Numbered from the stretch's first letter, positions 1 to 10,756 are shown. The stretch: 64,000 nucleotides of DNA from Methylocystis echinoides (GCF_027923385.1 NZ_BSEC01000001.1:1562501-1626500), one strand, 5' to 3'. The notes: generated by a model not told the origin, from the letters alone. A program made the numbers and translations.

Positions 1-1
1 G

Positions 2-2809
2 GCCGCGACGCCGCAGATCGACGAGCTCGAGCGGCGTCTCCTGCTTGCGCAGCTCGTGCACAAATGGGCGGTTTCCGTCGAGCGCGCCATACTTTTCGCG
101 GATCGCGACGGCAATCTTGTCAGGCATGAGGAAGAATCCTTCCTTGTCGCGTCCTCGCCGAGCGGCGCCTATGCGCTGGCCGCAGAGCTGGGGGCGCTGA
201 TCGACGAATGCGTCATCGAGAACGTTGACGCGAAAGCGATCCGCACCGTCATCGACGACGCGAACTTCGACAAATACTGGACGATCACGACGACCTTTCT
301 CGGCATCGCGCTCGAAACCTGGCCGGCGATTCTCGCCGAACAGGGGCGCGTCGACGCCGCCGTGCGACGCAAACTGCTGATCGAGGCGCAGATCGCCGCC
401 TTCGCCACCGCGCCGGAACCGGCGCCGGTCATCGCCATCGGATCGACCGGCGCACAGCCCACGACCGCCCGCCTGCTCGCGGCGATCGCCGCGCTGGACG
501 CGGGCGCGGTGGTGCTTCCCGGCCTCGACAAGGAGATGGCGCCGAGCGCCTGGGCGCAGGTCGGCGAAGGCGAAAGCGAACCGGCCTACACCCATCCGCA
601 GACCATGCTGAAGCGCCTGCTCGGCGTCATGAAACTCAACCGCGACGACGTGATCGAATTGGGGCGGCTTGCGTCGCCGCTGGCCGAGCGGCGCCGGCTC
701 GTCTCGCAAGCCATGGCGCCCGCGCAGGTCACCGCGAACTGGCGCCTCTTTCGTGCGGCGGAAGGCGACATGTTCGGCGCGGCGCTCGCGGGCGTGACCC
801 TGCTGGAGGCGCCCGACGAGCAGATGGAGGCGCTCACCCTTGCGCTCTTCCTGCGCGAGGCGCTGGAGACGCCCGGCCGCACGGCGGCGCTCGTCACGCC
901 CGACCGCAACATCGGTCGCCGCGTCGCTGCGGCGTTGCGGCGCTTCGACATCGACATCGACGACTCCGGCGGCGCCTCGCTCGCCGGGACGCGCGTCGGC
1001 GCGCTGGCGCGGCTCGTGGCGGAGATCGGGTCGAAGGGGCTCGACGCGGTCGCCGTCGCGTCGCTGCTCAACCATCCCTTCGCGCTGTTCAATCGCACGC
1101 CGGAAGAGGCGGCCGCACTGGCGCCGCTTGTCGAAATCGGCGTGCTGCGCGCGACGCCGCCGATTGCGGGAAGCTTTTCCAAAGCGGTCGCGCAGGCGCG
1201 TGACATCGCCGCGGGTCCACATGCCCACCCGGCCGCGCGCCGGATCGACGCCGATGAATGGGCGCGCATCCAGGCGCTGCTTGAGGATCTCGAAGCGGCC
1301 TTCGCGCCGTTTCGGGCCTTGCGCGGCGAGCATGATCTCAAGGCTTTCGCGGGCGCCCATCGCGCCGCGTTCGAAGCGGCGACAGCCGGCGTTGCGGCGA
1401 GCGACGACGAGGGCGCGCCCGCGCTCTTCGATCTTTTCGACAGATTGTCGCGTGCGGAGGCGCCGCCGGGATTCAGGCCAGCGGGCTATGCGGCGCTGTT
1501 CGACCGCATCGCCTTCGAGACAACCTTGCGCGGCCCGCGCCGCGCGCATCCGCGTCTGAAAATCCTCGGCGCGCTCGAGGCGCGTCTCATGGAGGCCGAT
1601 CTGATGTTGCTGGCCGGCCTCGACGAAGGCGTGTGGCCGCCGCAGACGGAGACGGGCGCCTTTCTCAACCGCTCCATGCGCGCACAGTTGAACCTGTCGC
1701 CGCCCGAGCGGCGCATTGGTCAGAGCGCGCATGATTTCGTTATGGCGATGGGCGCGCGCGACGTCGTTCTCAGCCGCGCCATCAAGCGCGACGGCGCGCC
1801 AACCGTTCCTTCGCGTTTTCTCACGCGCCTGCAGGCGCTCGCGGGTGAAGACGCAATGCGCCCGTGCCGCGCGCGCGGCGCGCGGATGCTCGCCGTCGCG
1901 ACGGCGCTCGACCAGCCCCTGGCGTCGGAAGTCGTCGCGCTGCAACGTCCCGCGCCGGCGCCGCCCGTCGATCTGCGGCCGACGCGGCTCAGCGTCACGC
2001 GCATCGAGACGCTGCGGCGCGACCCTTACGCGATTTTCGCCGAATATATCCTGCGGCTGAAACCCATTGCGCCGCTCGGCGTCGATCCCGGCGCGCGCGA
2101 GATCGGGACGGCGATCCACGCCGCGCTGGAGGCGTTCGTGCGCGCCTGTCCCAATGGCGTGCTTCCCGCCGACGCCCGCGAGATGCTGCTCGATGTCGCC
2201 CGCACGGCGCTCGCGGTCTTCCTTGACGATCCCGCCTTCGTCAGTTTCACCTGGCCAAGGCTGATCGCCGGTCTCGATCATGCCCTTGTATTTGAAAACG
2301 AGCGGCGCGCGCTGGGCGGCAAAATTCATATGGAAAAATCCGGCGAGTGGATCGTTCCGCTCGCGGACGGCGCGCAGTTTCGGCTTGCGGCGAAAGCCGA
2401 TCGCATCGAGATCGACACCTCGGGGCAGGCCTGGGTTTTCGATTACAAGACAGGCGAACCGCCCTCCAACAAACAGGTTCAGACCGGCTGGTCGCCGCAA
2501 TTGACGCTCGAAGCGGCAATGATCGAGGCAGGCGCTTTCGCCGCGATCGGCGCGCATGCCGCGGCGGGCGCGGCTTATGTCGGGCTCGGCAATGGCGGCA
2601 GGACGCGCGCGCTCAAATTTGATGGGGCGACGTTTTCCGAAGTCGTTGCAAAGCACAGCGGCGAGCTCGTGAAGATGCTCTCGCAATATCGCGACCCCGC
2701 GACGCCCTATCCCTCGCGCCCTTATGTCGCGATGATCAAGCACGAGGGCGATTACGACCATCTCGCGCGCGTGAAGGAATGGTCGCGCGGCGGCGGAGAC
2801 GAGGCATGA
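2..2809 (+). CDS. addB: AddB, ATP-dependent double-strand break repair nuclease subunit (5' end missing)
   Basis: Second subunit of the AddAB helicase-nuclease, which resects double-strand breaks for RecA-dependent repair. The frame is open back to the first bases of the window, so the gene starts upstream; the visible 935 residues lack roughly the first hundred of a normal AddB of about 1,000 residues. A RecB-type nuclease motif (DYKTG) lies near base 2440, and the helicase-like body precedes it. A GTG at 56 is an internal codon, not a start. The stop overlaps the addA start as ATGA, the arrangement expected of a translationally coupled pair. The adjacent AddA makes the assignment secure. 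Confidence 0.95.
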   Translation, partial: AATPQIDELERRLLLAQLVHKWAVSVERAILFADRDGNLVRHEEESFLVASSPSGAYALAAELGALIDECVIENVDAKAIRTVIDDANFDKYWTITTTFLGIALETWPAILAEQGRVDAAVRRKLLIEAQIAAFATAPEPAPVIAIGSTGAQPTTARLLAAIAALDAGAVVLPGLDKEMAPSAWAQVGEGESEPAYTHPQTMLKRLLGVMKLNRDDVIELGRLASPLAERRRLVSQAMAPAQVTANWRLFRAAEGDMFGAALAGVTLLEAPDEQMEALTLALFLREALETPGRTAALVTPDRNIGRRVAAALRRFDIDIDDSGGASLAGTRVGALARLVAEIGSKGLDAVAVASLLNHPFALFNRTPEEAAALAPLVEIGVLRATPPIAGSFSKAVAQARDIAAGPHAHPAARRIDADEWARIQALLEDLEAAFAPFRALRGEHDLKAFAGAHRAAFEAATAGVAASDDEGAPALFDLFDRLSRAEAPPGFRPAGYAALFDRIAFETTLRGPRRAHPRLKILGALEARLMEADLMLLAGLDEGVWPPQTETGAFLNRSMRAQLNLSPPERRIGQSAHDFVMAMGARDVVLSRAIKRDGAPTVPSRFLTRLQALAGEDAMRPCRARGARMLAVATALDQPLASEVVALQRPAPAPPVDLRPTRLSVTRIETLRRDPYAIFAEYILRLKPIAPLGVDPGAREIGTAIHAALEAFVRACPNGVLPADAREMLLDVARTALAVFLDDPAFVSFTWPRLIAGLDHALVFENERRALGGKIHMEKSGEWIVPLADGAQFRLAAKADRIEIDTSGQAWVFDYKTGEPPSNKQVQTGWSPQLTLEAAMIEAGAFAAIGAHAAAGAAYVGLGNGGRTRALKFDGATFSEVVAKHSGELVKMLSQYRDPATPYPSRPYVAMIKHEGDYDHLARVKEWSRGGGDEA

Positions 2810-5800
2810 GCGATCGGCCCTATCTCACCCACACGATCCAGAAGCAGCACAGGGCCTCCGATCCCGAGGCGTCGGCCTGGGTTTCCGCGCATGCCGGCTC
2901 CGGCAAGACCTATGTGCTGACACAGCGCGTCCTGCGCCTGCTGCTTCAGGGTGTGCGGCCGTCGCAGATCTTGTGCCTCACCTTCACCAAGGCCGCCGCG
3001 GCCAATATGTCGACGCGGATTTTCGACCGGCTCGCGAGATGGGCCGTGCTCGATGACGCGGCGCTGGCGAAGGAAATATCCGACACGGGCGCGCAACCGC
3101 CCGCGCCGGCGCATCTCGATTTCGCGCGAAGTCTTTTCGCGCGCGCGGTGGAGACGCCAGGCGGGCTGAAGATTCAGACGATCCACGCCTTCTGCGAAAA
3201 GCTGCTGCACCTCTTTCCCTTCGAGGCCAATGTGCCGGCGGGCTTCACTGTGCTCGATGACGCCGGCCGCGCCGAACTCCTCGAAATGGCGCGCGGGCAC
3301 GCCATCGAAAAGGCGATGCGCGACACGGGCGTTCTGCACGACGCACTGGCCCTTGTCGCCGCCGAGACGACCGAGTCGAGCTTTCGCGCGCTCTGCGACG
3401 AACTGCTTCACCATCGCCATGCGCTGGCGGCGGCGTTTCACGACGCCGAATACGCGGCGCAACTGCGATCGCGACTTGGGCTCCGGGCGAATGAAACGCT
3501 TGATCGTGTCGAGGCGGAGATTGTCGCGGGGCAGGATCGCTGGCCGGAGCTTGTCGAGTTGCTTCGCTTTGGCTCCACCAACGACAAGAAATTCCTGCTG
3601 GGGAATCTCGAGCGCGCGCTTGCACTAGCTCCGGGCCCAGAATGCGTTGAGACTTATGTAAGCGTCTTTTTCACCGAGAAAGGCGAGCCTCGCGGAGGTA
3701 AAGACCGGAAAATCATCACAAACGGCTTGAGGGACCGGTTTCCCGGACTGCTGGAAGAGTTGCTTGTCGAGCAGGATCGCGTTGCGCGCCTGCTCGACAA
3801 GCGCAAGGCGGCGCTCGTCGTTGACCGTTCGCTGGCGCTTGCGCGGCTCGGAGACGCCATCCTCGCCGAATATGAGAACGCCAAGCGCTACCGTAATGCC
3901 CTTGATTACGACGACCTCATCGAGGGGGCGCGGCGCCTGTTCAGCCGTTCCGAGCCCTCATGGGTGCTCTACAAGCTCGATGCGCAGATCGATCACATTC
4001 TGCTCGACGAGGCGCAGGATACGAGCGCCGCGCAATGGGAAATCCTCGCCGCCATCGCCAGCGAATTCTGTTCGGGTCTGAGTGCGCGCGGCGGCGCGCG
4101 GAGTTTCTTCGCCGTCGGCGACGACAAGCAGTCGATCTTCTCCTTTCAGGGCGCGGCGCCGGAAAAATTCGACGCGATGCGGCGCGACTTCGAGCGCAAA
4201 TTCAGCGCGCTCGGCCGTCGGTTCGATCATGTGCAGCTCGTGCAGTCTTTCCGCTCGGCGCCGGGCGTGCTGGCGGCGGTCGATGACGTTTTCAATTTCG
4301 CCGACAATTACGCGGGGCTGAGCTGCGACGCCGATGGTCTTTCGTTGCGCCACGAAGCGACCAAGACGCATCTTCCGGCGCTTGTCGAAGTGTGGGAGCC
4401 GATCGGGCCGCTCGACAGGGCCGAGCCCGAGGACTGGCGGTTGCCGCTCGACTACGCCAGAGCCGGCGATCCGGGCGAAAGGCTCGCGCGCAAGATCGCG
4501 CAGAAGATAAGGACGCTGCTGTCGCCGGGCGGTGGCGATTACGTCGATGGCGAGGCCGGCCCGCGTCCTGTGGAGGCGCGCGACATTCTCATTGTCGTGC
4601 GCAAGCGCGGCGCCTTTTTCGAGGCGCTCATTCGCGCGCTGAAGGCGGAAGACGTGCCGGTGGCGGGCGCGGACCGTCTCGATCTCGGCACGCACATCGC
4701 CGTCAATGATCTCGTGGCGCTGGGGCGGGCATGCCTGCTGATCGACGACGACCTGACTCTGGCGACGGTTCTGAAATCGCCGCTCGTTGGGCTTGGCGAC
4801 GACGATCTCATCGAACTGGCGCCCAGGCGGCCGGGGCCGCTTTTCGAGGCGCTGTCGGGGTCGACGCAACCGCGTCACCGCGCCGCTGTGGCGCAGATCG
4901 AGAACTGGCGGCGCGGCGCCATGACCCTCCCGCCTTATGAATTTTACAGCCTGTTGCTCGGCGCCGGCGGCGGGCGCCGTCGGCTCGTTGCGCGGCTTGG
5001 GTCGGAAGCGAATGACGCCATCGACGAGTTCCTGCGGCTGGCGATGGGTTTCGAGCGCGAGCAATCGCCGTCGCTCACAAGCTTTCTGTCGATGGTGGAA
5101 AAACTCGACCTCTCGATCAAGCGCGACATGGAGGCCGCCGGCGCCGCCGTGCGCGTGATGACCGCTCACGCCGCCAAGGGGCTTGAGGCCAAGATCGTCT
5201 TTCTGCCCGACACCTGCAGCGCGCCGACGGGCAAGCACGATCCAAGGCTCTACAGTCTCGGCGGCGAAGACGCGCCCCTGCTGGCGTGGTCGCGCGGAAA
5301 GGACAATGATCCGGCGGCGCTGACCCAAGCGCGCGAAGACCGGCGCGCCGCGGAGACGGCCGAACATCGACGGCTTCTCTATGTCGCCCTGACGCGCGCC
5401 GAGGAGCGTCTTTACATCGCCGGCTATCATGGCAGGAACCCGCCTCCCGAGGGCTGCTGGCACAACATGATCAGCGCGGCGCTCGCTGCGTCGAGCGAAA
5501 GGGTCGAGACCGACGACGGCTATATTCTGCGACGCGGCGGCGCGGCGCCGCGACATGATTTCGCGCAAGCGGCGCGGCCGACGGGGGTCGTGACCATTCC
5601 GGCCTTCGCGCGCACGCCCGCGCCTGCGGAGGAAACGCCCGCGCCGCCGCTGCGCCCGTCGAACGCGCTCGCCGGGGCCGATCTTTTCATGGCGATGGAG
5701 GGCGGTCCGCCAAATCGCGGCGATGCGGCCCGCGCCCTGATCGGGCGTCTCACGCATGCGCTGCTGCAACATCTGCCGAACTGTCCGGCGGCGCGGCGTG

Positions 5801-6240
5801 AGGAGGCCGCGCAGCGTTTCGTGGCGCTGCGCGGCGCCGCCCTCGATGCGGCCGCGCTGAGCGAGGTTGTCGCCGCGGCGTTTCGCGCGCTCGACGATCC
5901 GCGGCTCGCGCCGCTGTTTGGAGCGCGTGCGCTTGCCGAGGTCGATGTTTACGCGTCGCTCGACGAGGGGATCGAGATTTCGGGCCGCATCGACCGTCTT
6001 GCGGAGACGGAAAGCGACGTGCTCGTCGCCGATTTCAAGACGGGCCGTCCCTATGAGACGCCCGACGCGGCGCAGCTTCGCCAGCTCGCACTGTATCGCG
6101 CGGCATTGCGGCCGCTCTATCCACAGAAGCGCCTGCGCAGCTTCCTCGTCTTTACGCGCAACGGCGCGGTGCTCGAAGCGGACGACTCGGCGCTTGACGC
6201 CGCCTTCGCGCGTGTCGTGGCCTCCGAGGCGAAGCGCTGA
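2806..6240 (+). CDS. addA: AddA, UvrD/Rep-type helicase and nuclease subunit
   Basis: Motor and nuclease subunit of AddAB, 1,144 residues, the usual size for alphaproteobacterial AddA. Walker A is GSGKT at residues 31-35. The DEAQDT helicase motif II is near base 4008, the TAHAAKGLE motif near 5160 and the YVALTRAEERL motif near 5385. A C-terminal PD-(D/E)XK nuclease motif (DFKTG) lies near 6030. The chosen ATG overlaps the addB stop (ATGA); an upstream GTG at 2779 would only add nine Arg-rich residues inside addB. It ends one base before the convergent gene at 6242. Confidence 0.96.
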   Translation: MSDRPYLTHTIQKQHRASDPEASAWVSAHAGSGKTYVLTQRVLRLLLQGVRPSQILCLTFTKAAAANMSTRIFDRLARWAVLDDAALAKEISDTGAQPPAPAHLDFARSLFARAVETPGGLKIQTIHAFCEKLLHLFPFEANVPAGFTVLDDAGRAELLEMARGHAIEKAMRDTGVLHDALALVAAETTESSFRALCDELLHHRHALAAAFHDAEYAAQLRSRLGLRANETLDRVEAEIVAGQDRWPELVELLRFGSTNDKKFLLGNLERALALAPGPECVETYVSVFFTEKGEPRGGKDRKIITNGLRDRFPGLLEELLVEQDRVARLLDKRKAALVVDRSLALARLGDAILAEYENAKRYRNALDYDDLIEGARRLFSRSEPSWVLYKLDAQIDHILLDEAQDTSAAQWEILAAIASEFCSGLSARGGARSFFAVGDDKQSIFSFQGAAPEKFDAMRRDFERKFSALGRRFDHVQLVQSFRSAPGVLAAVDDVFNFADNYAGLSCDADGLSLRHEATKTHLPALVEVWEPIGPLDRAEPEDWRLPLDYARAGDPGERLARKIAQKIRTLLSPGGGDYVDGEAGPRPVEARDILIVVRKRGAFFEALIRALKAEDVPVAGADRLDLGTHIAVNDLVALGRACLLIDDDLTLATVLKSPLVGLGDDDLIELAPRRPGPLFEALSGSTQPRHRAAVAQIENWRRGAMTLPPYEFYSLLLGAGGGRRRLVARLGSEANDAIDEFLRLAMGFEREQSPSLTSFLSMVEKLDLSIKRDMEAAGAAVRVMTAHAAKGLEAKIVFLPDTCSAPTGKHDPRLYSLGGEDAPLLAWSRGKDNDPAALTQAREDRRAAETAEHRRLLYVALTRAEERLYIAGYHGRNPPPEGCWHNMISAALAASSERVETDDGYILRRGGAAPRHDFAQAARPTGVVTIPAFARTPAPAEETPAPPLRPSNALAGADLFMAMEGGPPNRGDAARALIGRLTHALLQHLPNCPAARREEAAQRFVALRGAALDAAALSEVVAAAFRALDDPRLAPLFGARALAEVDVYASLDEGIEISGRIDRLAETESDVLVADFKTGRPYETPDAAQLRQLALYRAALRPLYPQKRLRSFLVFTRNGAVLEADDSALDAAFARVVASEAKR

Positions 6241-6241
6241 C

Positions 6242-7315
6242 TTATTTGGGCTGGAGATCGGGATCGGCGCGGCGTCGCCAGAATTCGAGCATCAGCGTCG
6301 TCATGGTGAAGGCGACGGGCCCGAGGATCAGCCCGGGCGGGCCGAAGAGCTGAAGCCCGCCCAGCATGGCGACGAAGGCGGGCGCCGTGTGCAGCCGCAG
6401 CGTTTCCCCGACGAACAGCGGCCGCAGCACATTATCCGCCGTCGAGATCACCACGCCGCCCCACAGGCCCAGCGTGACGGCGTCAGCCCATCTGTCCTCC
6501 AGCGCGAGATAGATCGTCGCCGGTATCCAGATGACGAAGGAGCCCAGCACGGGAATGATCGAAATGACGGTCATCACAACGGCCCATAGCGCCGGGGAGG
6601 GGAAGCCGAGCCACCAGAATGCAATGCCGCCCAGCGCCCCCTGAAGCGCCGCGACGGCGAGCGTGCCGTAGATGGTGGCGTGTATCGTATCGCGTACGCG
6701 CAGGATCAGCTTGCCGGTTTCCATTCCCGAAAAGGGAGACACGCGCACCAGCGCGTCGAGCGCCGCATTGCGGTCGCGCAGGAAGAAAAAGAGCATATAG
6801 AAGGCCAGAACCATTGTGATGATCTGGCCCGTCGACTGTTTGAGCAGCGAGGCGCTGATATTGGTGAAGAGCTCGCCGCCGCGCGCGGCGATCGTCGGCA
6901 CGTCGACGCGATCACCGATCCACTTCAGCCAGCGATGCGATTCCACAAAGCTGCTCCATTTGCCATCGCTGACCGTGTTCTGAATGTAGGTGACGCCGTT
7001 CATCGCCTCCTTGATGAGCCGCTGGCCAATGAAAAGCAGGGGCGCGACGATGATGAGCGCGACGGTGGCGACAGACATCGCCGCCGCGCTGTTGGGGCCG
7101 AGGAAGCTTTCGAACCATCGATGCGGGCGAATGAACACGATCGCCAGCACCAGAGCCCAGGTGAGGCTTTCGAGATAGGGCTGCGCGACGAGCGCCGTGA
7201 GCACGACGAAGATGAAGGTGAAGCCGAGCCGCGCCAGCAGGAAGATGTCGATGGGCTCACCTGGCGTGAAGGCTTCGCCGGTCTGCGCGCCCTCTGTCTT
7301 TTGCGGTTCCGTCAT
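6242..7315 (-). CDS. AI-2E/PerM-family membrane transporter
   Basis: Integral membrane protein of 357 residues with the paired hydrophobic segments of the AI-2E exporter (PerM/YdiK) family: two helices near residues 30-65, one near 75-100, and a C-terminal cluster from about 215 to 340 containing the family-typical stretch with DNVLRP. Substrates are known for few members (autoinducer-2, or Na+/H+ exchange), so the name should not be read as proof of autoinducer transport. It converges with addA, with a single base between the two stops, and no terminator hairpin is visible there. Confidence 0.85.
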   Translation of the reverse strand: MTEPQKTEGAQTGEAFTPGEPIDIFLLARLGFTFIFVVLTALVAQPYLESLTWALVLAIVFIRPHRWFESFLGPNSAAAMSVATVALIIVAPLLFIGQRLIKEAMNGVTYIQNTVSDGKWSSFVESHRWLKWIGDRVDVPTIAARGGELFTNISASLLKQSTGQIITMVLAFYMLFFFLRDRNAALDALVRVSPFSGMETGKLILRVRDTIHATIYGTLAVAALQGALGGIAFWWLGFPSPALWAVVMTVISIIPVLGSFVIWIPATIYLALEDRWADAVTLGLWGGVVISTADNVLRPLFVGETLRLHTAPAFVAMLGGLQLFGPPGLILGPVAFTMTTLMLEFWRRRADPDLQPK

Positions 7316-7405
7316 CTGCGCTCCGTCGTCCGCCCTTTAGATAAGGCGGCGCCGGAGCGAGGAAGGGGGACGGCCTTTCTCCCCGTTTCACGGGGAGCGC
7401 GTGCG

Positions 7406-7969
7406 TCAGAAGCTGCACTCTTTCGGCAAGTCGCCATCGATCCAGTTGGCGAGTTTCATCGCCGGCGTCTTGATCTCGACGGGCCTGCCGTCTTTCTTGC
7501 CCTTGCCGGACAGGAAGTTGAGATCGCAGCTATGCGTCCCTTTCGGATCGAGCGTGTCGTAAGCGTCGCGCGTGAGGCCGGCGACGATGAATTGCCTGTC
7601 GCGATAGACGACGGTGAGCGTCTGGGTCCAGCGGTCGCGGCCTATGCCCGTATTCTCGGATTTGATCAGCAGCGAGCCCTTGGCGTTGGTTTCGAGCGAG
7701 GGGCGCTGGCCCCACATCCCGCCGTTGAAGGCGACGCCCTGCTTCAGGAGCGCAGGTTTCGGCGCTTTTGTCTCGTCGCCGCCGGGCTGGAGATCGAGAT
7801 AAATATAAAGGTCCGAACTGGAATCGCCGTTCGCCACGAGCACGGCGCGATCGGTCTCGCCATTCTCGAAGGAGAAGGTCGCGGCGTCGAGCACGCGCGA
7901 ATAATCCGGCTCCGCCTGCGCGGTCGTGGCGACGAGCAGCGTGATTGCAATAACTGGCGCTTTGAACAT
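7406..7969 (-). CDS. Secreted protein of unknown function
   Basis: A 187-residue protein with a clear Sec signal peptide (MFKAPVIAITLLVATTAQA, probable cleavage after AQA). The mature part is about 168 residues with two cysteines near the C-terminus (HSCDLNF and KECSF) that could form a disulfide in the periplasm. I recognise no domain. The start has a good ribosome binding site (GAGGAG, seven bases upstream). It lies between the PerM-type gene and pnp on the same strand, separated from pnp by a terminator, so it has its own promoter or reads weakly from upstream. Confidence 0.75.
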   Translation of the reverse strand: MFKAPVIAITLLVATTAQAEPDYSRVLDAATFSFENGETDRAVLVANGDSSSDLYIYLDLQPGGDETKAPKPALLKQGVAFNGGMWGQRPSLETNAKGSLLIKSENTGIGRDRWTQTLTVVYRDRQFIVAGLTRDAYDTLDPKGTHSCDLNFLSGKGKKDGRPVEIKTPAMKLANWIDGDLPKECSF

Positions 7970-8074
7970 CTATCTACTCCTCGGAAACCCCCATTACGCG
8001 CGCTGCGAAGCAATCCAGCGCCACGTCGATGGCGTGGAGCCTTTGCCGTGCTTCCGTCATGACGGGGCGCGCAA

Positions 8075-8106
8075 TAAAAAGAAGCCGCCCGAGAGAATCG
8101 GGCGGC
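8075..8106 (-). terminator. Intrinsic terminator of pnp
   Basis: A 9-bp perfect stem (GCCGCCCGA with TCGGGCGGC) and 5-base loop lie 30 bases beyond the pnp stop. On the minus strand the stem is followed by a run of T (TTCTTTTTATT). Stem and U-tract together make this a confident rho-independent terminator. Confidence 0.9.
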
Positions 8107-8136
8107 CTCGTTTCACTTCCTAGTCTTGAAGCAGGG

Positions 8137-10293
8137 TCACTCGGCGTCGGCCGCATTGGCGGCTTCACGCTCGGCCTTTTCCTTGGCTTCGAGATCCTCG
8201 CCCGTCACCTGATCGACGACGCGCATGGAGAGGCGCACCTTGCCGCGGTCGTCGAAGCCGAGCAGCTTCACCTTCACGCGGTCGCCTTCCTTCACGACAT
8301 CGGTCGTCTTGGCCACGCGCTGCTTGGAGAGCTGCGAAATGTGGACCAGGCCGTCCTTGGCGCCGAAGAAGTTGACGAAGGCGCCGAAGTCGGCGGTCTT
8401 CACCACGGTGCCTTCGTAGATCATGCCGACTTCCGGATCGGAAGCGATTGACTTGATCCAGTTGATCGCCGCCTTGATCGAATTGCCGTCGGCGGAGGCG
8501 ACCTTCACCGTGCCGTCGTCCTCGATGTTGATCTTGGCGCCGGTCTTCTCGACGATCTCGCGGATCACCTTGCCGCCGGAGCCGATCACGTCGCGGATCT
8601 TGTCGGTCGGGATCTTCAGCGTCTCGATGCGCGGCGCAAATTCGCCGAGCTCCGCGCGCGAGGTGGTGAGCGCCTTGGCCATCTCGCCGAGGATGTGAAT
8701 GCGGCCGTCACGCGCCTGGGCGAGGGCGACGCGCATGATTTCCTCGGTGATGCCGGCGATCTTGATGTCCATCTGCAGCGAGGTCACGCCATTCGACGTG
8801 CCCGCCACCTTGAAGTCCATGTCGCCGAGGTGATCCTCGTCGCCGAGAATGTCGGAGAGCACCGCGAAGCGGGCGCCTTCGAGGATCAGGCCCATGGCGA
8901 TGCCCGCCGTCGGCGACTTGAGCGGCACGCCGGCGTCCATCAGCGCGAGCGAGGCGCCGCAGACGGTGGCCATGGAGGACGAGCCATTGGACTCGGTGAT
9001 CTCCGAGACGATGCGCAGCGTGTAGGGGAACTCCGCCGCCGCCGGGAGCATCGGACGAATGGCGCGCCAGGCGAGCTTGCCGTGGCCGATTTCGCGGCGG
9101 CCGGGCGAGCCCATGCGGCCCGTCTCGCCGACGGAATAGGGCGGGAAGTTGTAGTGGAGCAGGAAGCGCTCCTTGTAGGTGCCCTCGAGCGAGTCGACGA
9201 ACTGCTCGTCCTCGCCCGTGCCGAGCGTCGCGACGACCAGCGCCTGCGTCTCGCCGCGCGTGAACAGCGCCGAGCCATGGGTGCGCGGCAGCACGCCGAC
9301 TTCAGAGACGATCGGACGCACGGTCTTCACGTCGCGGCCGTCGATGCGGACGCCCGTGTCGAGAATGTTCCAGCGGACGACCTTGGCCTGAAGCTCCTTG
9401 AAGACTTCGCCGACCTGTTCCTTGGTGTAGGTCTGCTCGCCGCCTTCCGGGAAGAGTTCGGCCAGCACCTTCGCCTTCACGCCGTCGACGGCCGCATAGC
9501 GGTCCTGCTTGACGGTGATCTTGTAGGCTTCGCGCAGCTCGGCCTCGGCGATCTCGGCGATGCGCCGCTCGAGTTCCGAGCGGTCCTGAGTGACGAGTTC
9601 GCGCGGGTCCTTGGCGGCGCGCTCGGCCAGACGGATGATCGCGTCGAGCACCGGCTGGAACCCGCGATGGCCGGTCATCACCGCTTCGAGCATGGTCTCT
9701 TCGGAAAGCTCCTTGGCCTCCGATTCGACCATCAGCACGGCGTCCTGCGTGCCCGCGACGACGAGGTCGAGCTCGGAGAGCTTCATTTCCTCGATGGTCG
9801 GATTGAGCTTGAGCTGGCCGTTGATGTAGCCGACGCGCGCGCCGCCGATCGGGCCCATGAAGGGGATGCCCGACAGGGTCAGCGCAGCGGAGGCCGCCAC
9901 CATGGCCAGAACGTCCGGATCGTTCTCCAGGTCATGCGAGAGAACGGTGACGATCACCTGCGTGTCGCAGCGGTAGCCGTCCGGGAAGAGCGGGCGGATC
10001 GGGCGGTCGATGAGGCGGGAGATCAGCGTCTCGCGCTCGGAGGGGCGTCCCTCGCGCTTGAAGTAGCCGCCCGGGATGCGGCCGGCGGCGAAGGCCTTTT
10101 CCTGATAATTGACGGTGAGCGGGAAGAAGTCCTGCCCCGGCTTCGGCGCCTTGGCGGAAACGACGGTGGCGAGGACCGTTGTCTCGCCCCAGCTGGCGAC
10201 GACGGCGCCGTCGGCCTGACGGGCGACCTTGCCGGTCTCGAGCACGAGCTTGCGCCCGGCCCAGTCGAGTTCTTCGCGGTGGATCTGGAACAT
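8137..10293 (-). CDS. pnp: Polynucleotide phosphorylase (PNPase)
   Basis: 3'-5' phosphorolytic exoribonuclease of mRNA decay, 718 residues. The order is two RNase PH-like domains separated by the helical linker, then a KH domain with the [10 protein letters not shown] loop near residue 565, then an S1 RNA-binding domain near 620-690 and a short acidic and lysine-rich tail. The protein is complete and of normal length. It follows rpsO, as in most proteobacteria, but an intrinsic terminator lies between them, so pnp probably combines read-through with its own promoter in the 190 bases upstream, where a TATAAA-like box is visible on the minus strand. Confidence 0.97.
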   Translation of the reverse strand: MFQIHREELDWAGRKLVLETGKVARQADGAVVASWGETTVLATVVSAKAPKPGQDFFPLTVNYQEKAFAAGRIPGGYFKREGRPSERETLISRLIDRPIRPLFPDGYRCDTQVIVTVLSHDLENDPDVLAMVAASAALTLSGIPFMGPIGGARVGYINGQLKLNPTIEEMKLSELDLVVAGTQDAVLMVESEAKELSEETMLEAVMTGHRGFQPVLDAIIRLAERAAKDPRELVTQDRSELERRIAEIAEAELREAYKITVKQDRYAAVDGVKAKVLAELFPEGGEQTYTKEQVGEVFKELQAKVVRWNILDTGVRIDGRDVKTVRPIVSEVGVLPRTHGSALFTRGETQALVVATLGTGEDEQFVDSLEGTYKERFLLHYNFPPYSVGETGRMGSPGRREIGHGKLAWRAIRPMLPAAAEFPYTLRIVSEITESNGSSSMATVCGASLALMDAGVPLKSPTAGIAMGLILEGARFAVLSDILGDEDHLGDMDFKVAGTSNGVTSLQMDIKIAGITEEIMRVALAQARDGRIHILGEMAKALTTSRAELGEFAPRIETLKIPTDKIRDVIGSGGKVIREIVEKTGAKINIEDDGTVKVASADGNSIKAAINWIKSIASDPEVGMIYEGTVVKTADFGAFVNFFGAKDGLVHISQLSKQRVAKTTDVVKEGDRVKVKLLGFDDRGKVRLSMRVVDQVTGEDLEAKEKAEREAANAADAE

Positions 10294-10440
10294 GCGTGGT
10301 CTTTCTTATGAGAACCCGGCGGTTCGTCATGAGCAAGACGGCGAGAGGCTGTGGGAGCGTTTGTGTCTTTATATCGTTCGCACAGCGTCCGGCGATCCTG
10401 CCATGACGTGGTTCGCGCGGGCGGCGCATTTGAGCGCCCG

Positions 10441-10477
10441 AAAAGGCGAAAGCGGCGCATCGGCGCGCCGCTTTCGC
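10441..10477 (-). terminator. Intrinsic terminator of rpsO
   Basis: Thirteen perfectly paired bases (GCGAAAGCGGCGC at 10446-10458 with its complement at 10465-10477), a 6-base loop and, in the minus direction, a short T run after the stem. It begins 10 bases past the rpsO stop. It should attenuate transcription from rpsO into pnp. Confidence 0.85.
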
Positions 10478-10486
10478 AAGGCGTGT

Positions 10487-10756
10487 TTAGCGGCGAATGC
10501 CGAGTCGCTCGATCAGGCTCTTGTAGCGGGCTTCGTCCCGCTTCTTCACGTAATCGAGGAGCTGGCGGCGCTGGGAGACGAGCTTCAGCAGGCCGCGACG
10601 CGAGTGATTATCCTTCACATGCGTCTTGAAATGCTCGGTGAGATTGACGATGCGCTCCGTGAGGATCGCGACCTGAACCTCGGGCGAGCCCGTATCGTCG
10701 GCTTTGGTGGAATATTCCTTGATGAGCGCCTGCTTGCGCTCGGCCGTGATCGACAT
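10487..10756 (-). CDS. rpsO: 30S ribosomal protein S15
   Basis: An 89-residue protein with the full S15 signature, including the GSPEVQ segment and the HSRRGLL...[10 protein letters not shown] helix that contacts 16S rRNA helices 20-22. The ATG at 10756 gives exactly the family length; a longer frame to 10831 has no conserved sequence. It is the first gene of rpsO-pnp. The genes usually found before rpsO (truB, rbfA) are not adjacent here: instead the divergent caspase-like gene begins about 250 bases upstream. Confidence 0.97.
   Translation of the reverse strand: MSITAERKQALIKEYSTKADDTGSPEVQVAILTERIVNLTEHFKTHVKDNHSRRGLLKLVSQRRQLLDYVKKRDEARYKSLIERLGIRR

Noticed and set aside
2..2809. AddB as a truncated pseudogene
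   Set aside because: The frame is open to the window edge, so the missing N-terminus is simply outside the window.
3958..5772. A 604-codon minus-strand frame opposite addA
   Set aside because: Shadow of the AddA frame; arginine-rich, with no domain.
8695..10311. A 538-codon plus-strand frame opposite pnp
   Set aside because: Antisense to the complete PNPase gene; no recognisable protein features and no ribosome binding site.
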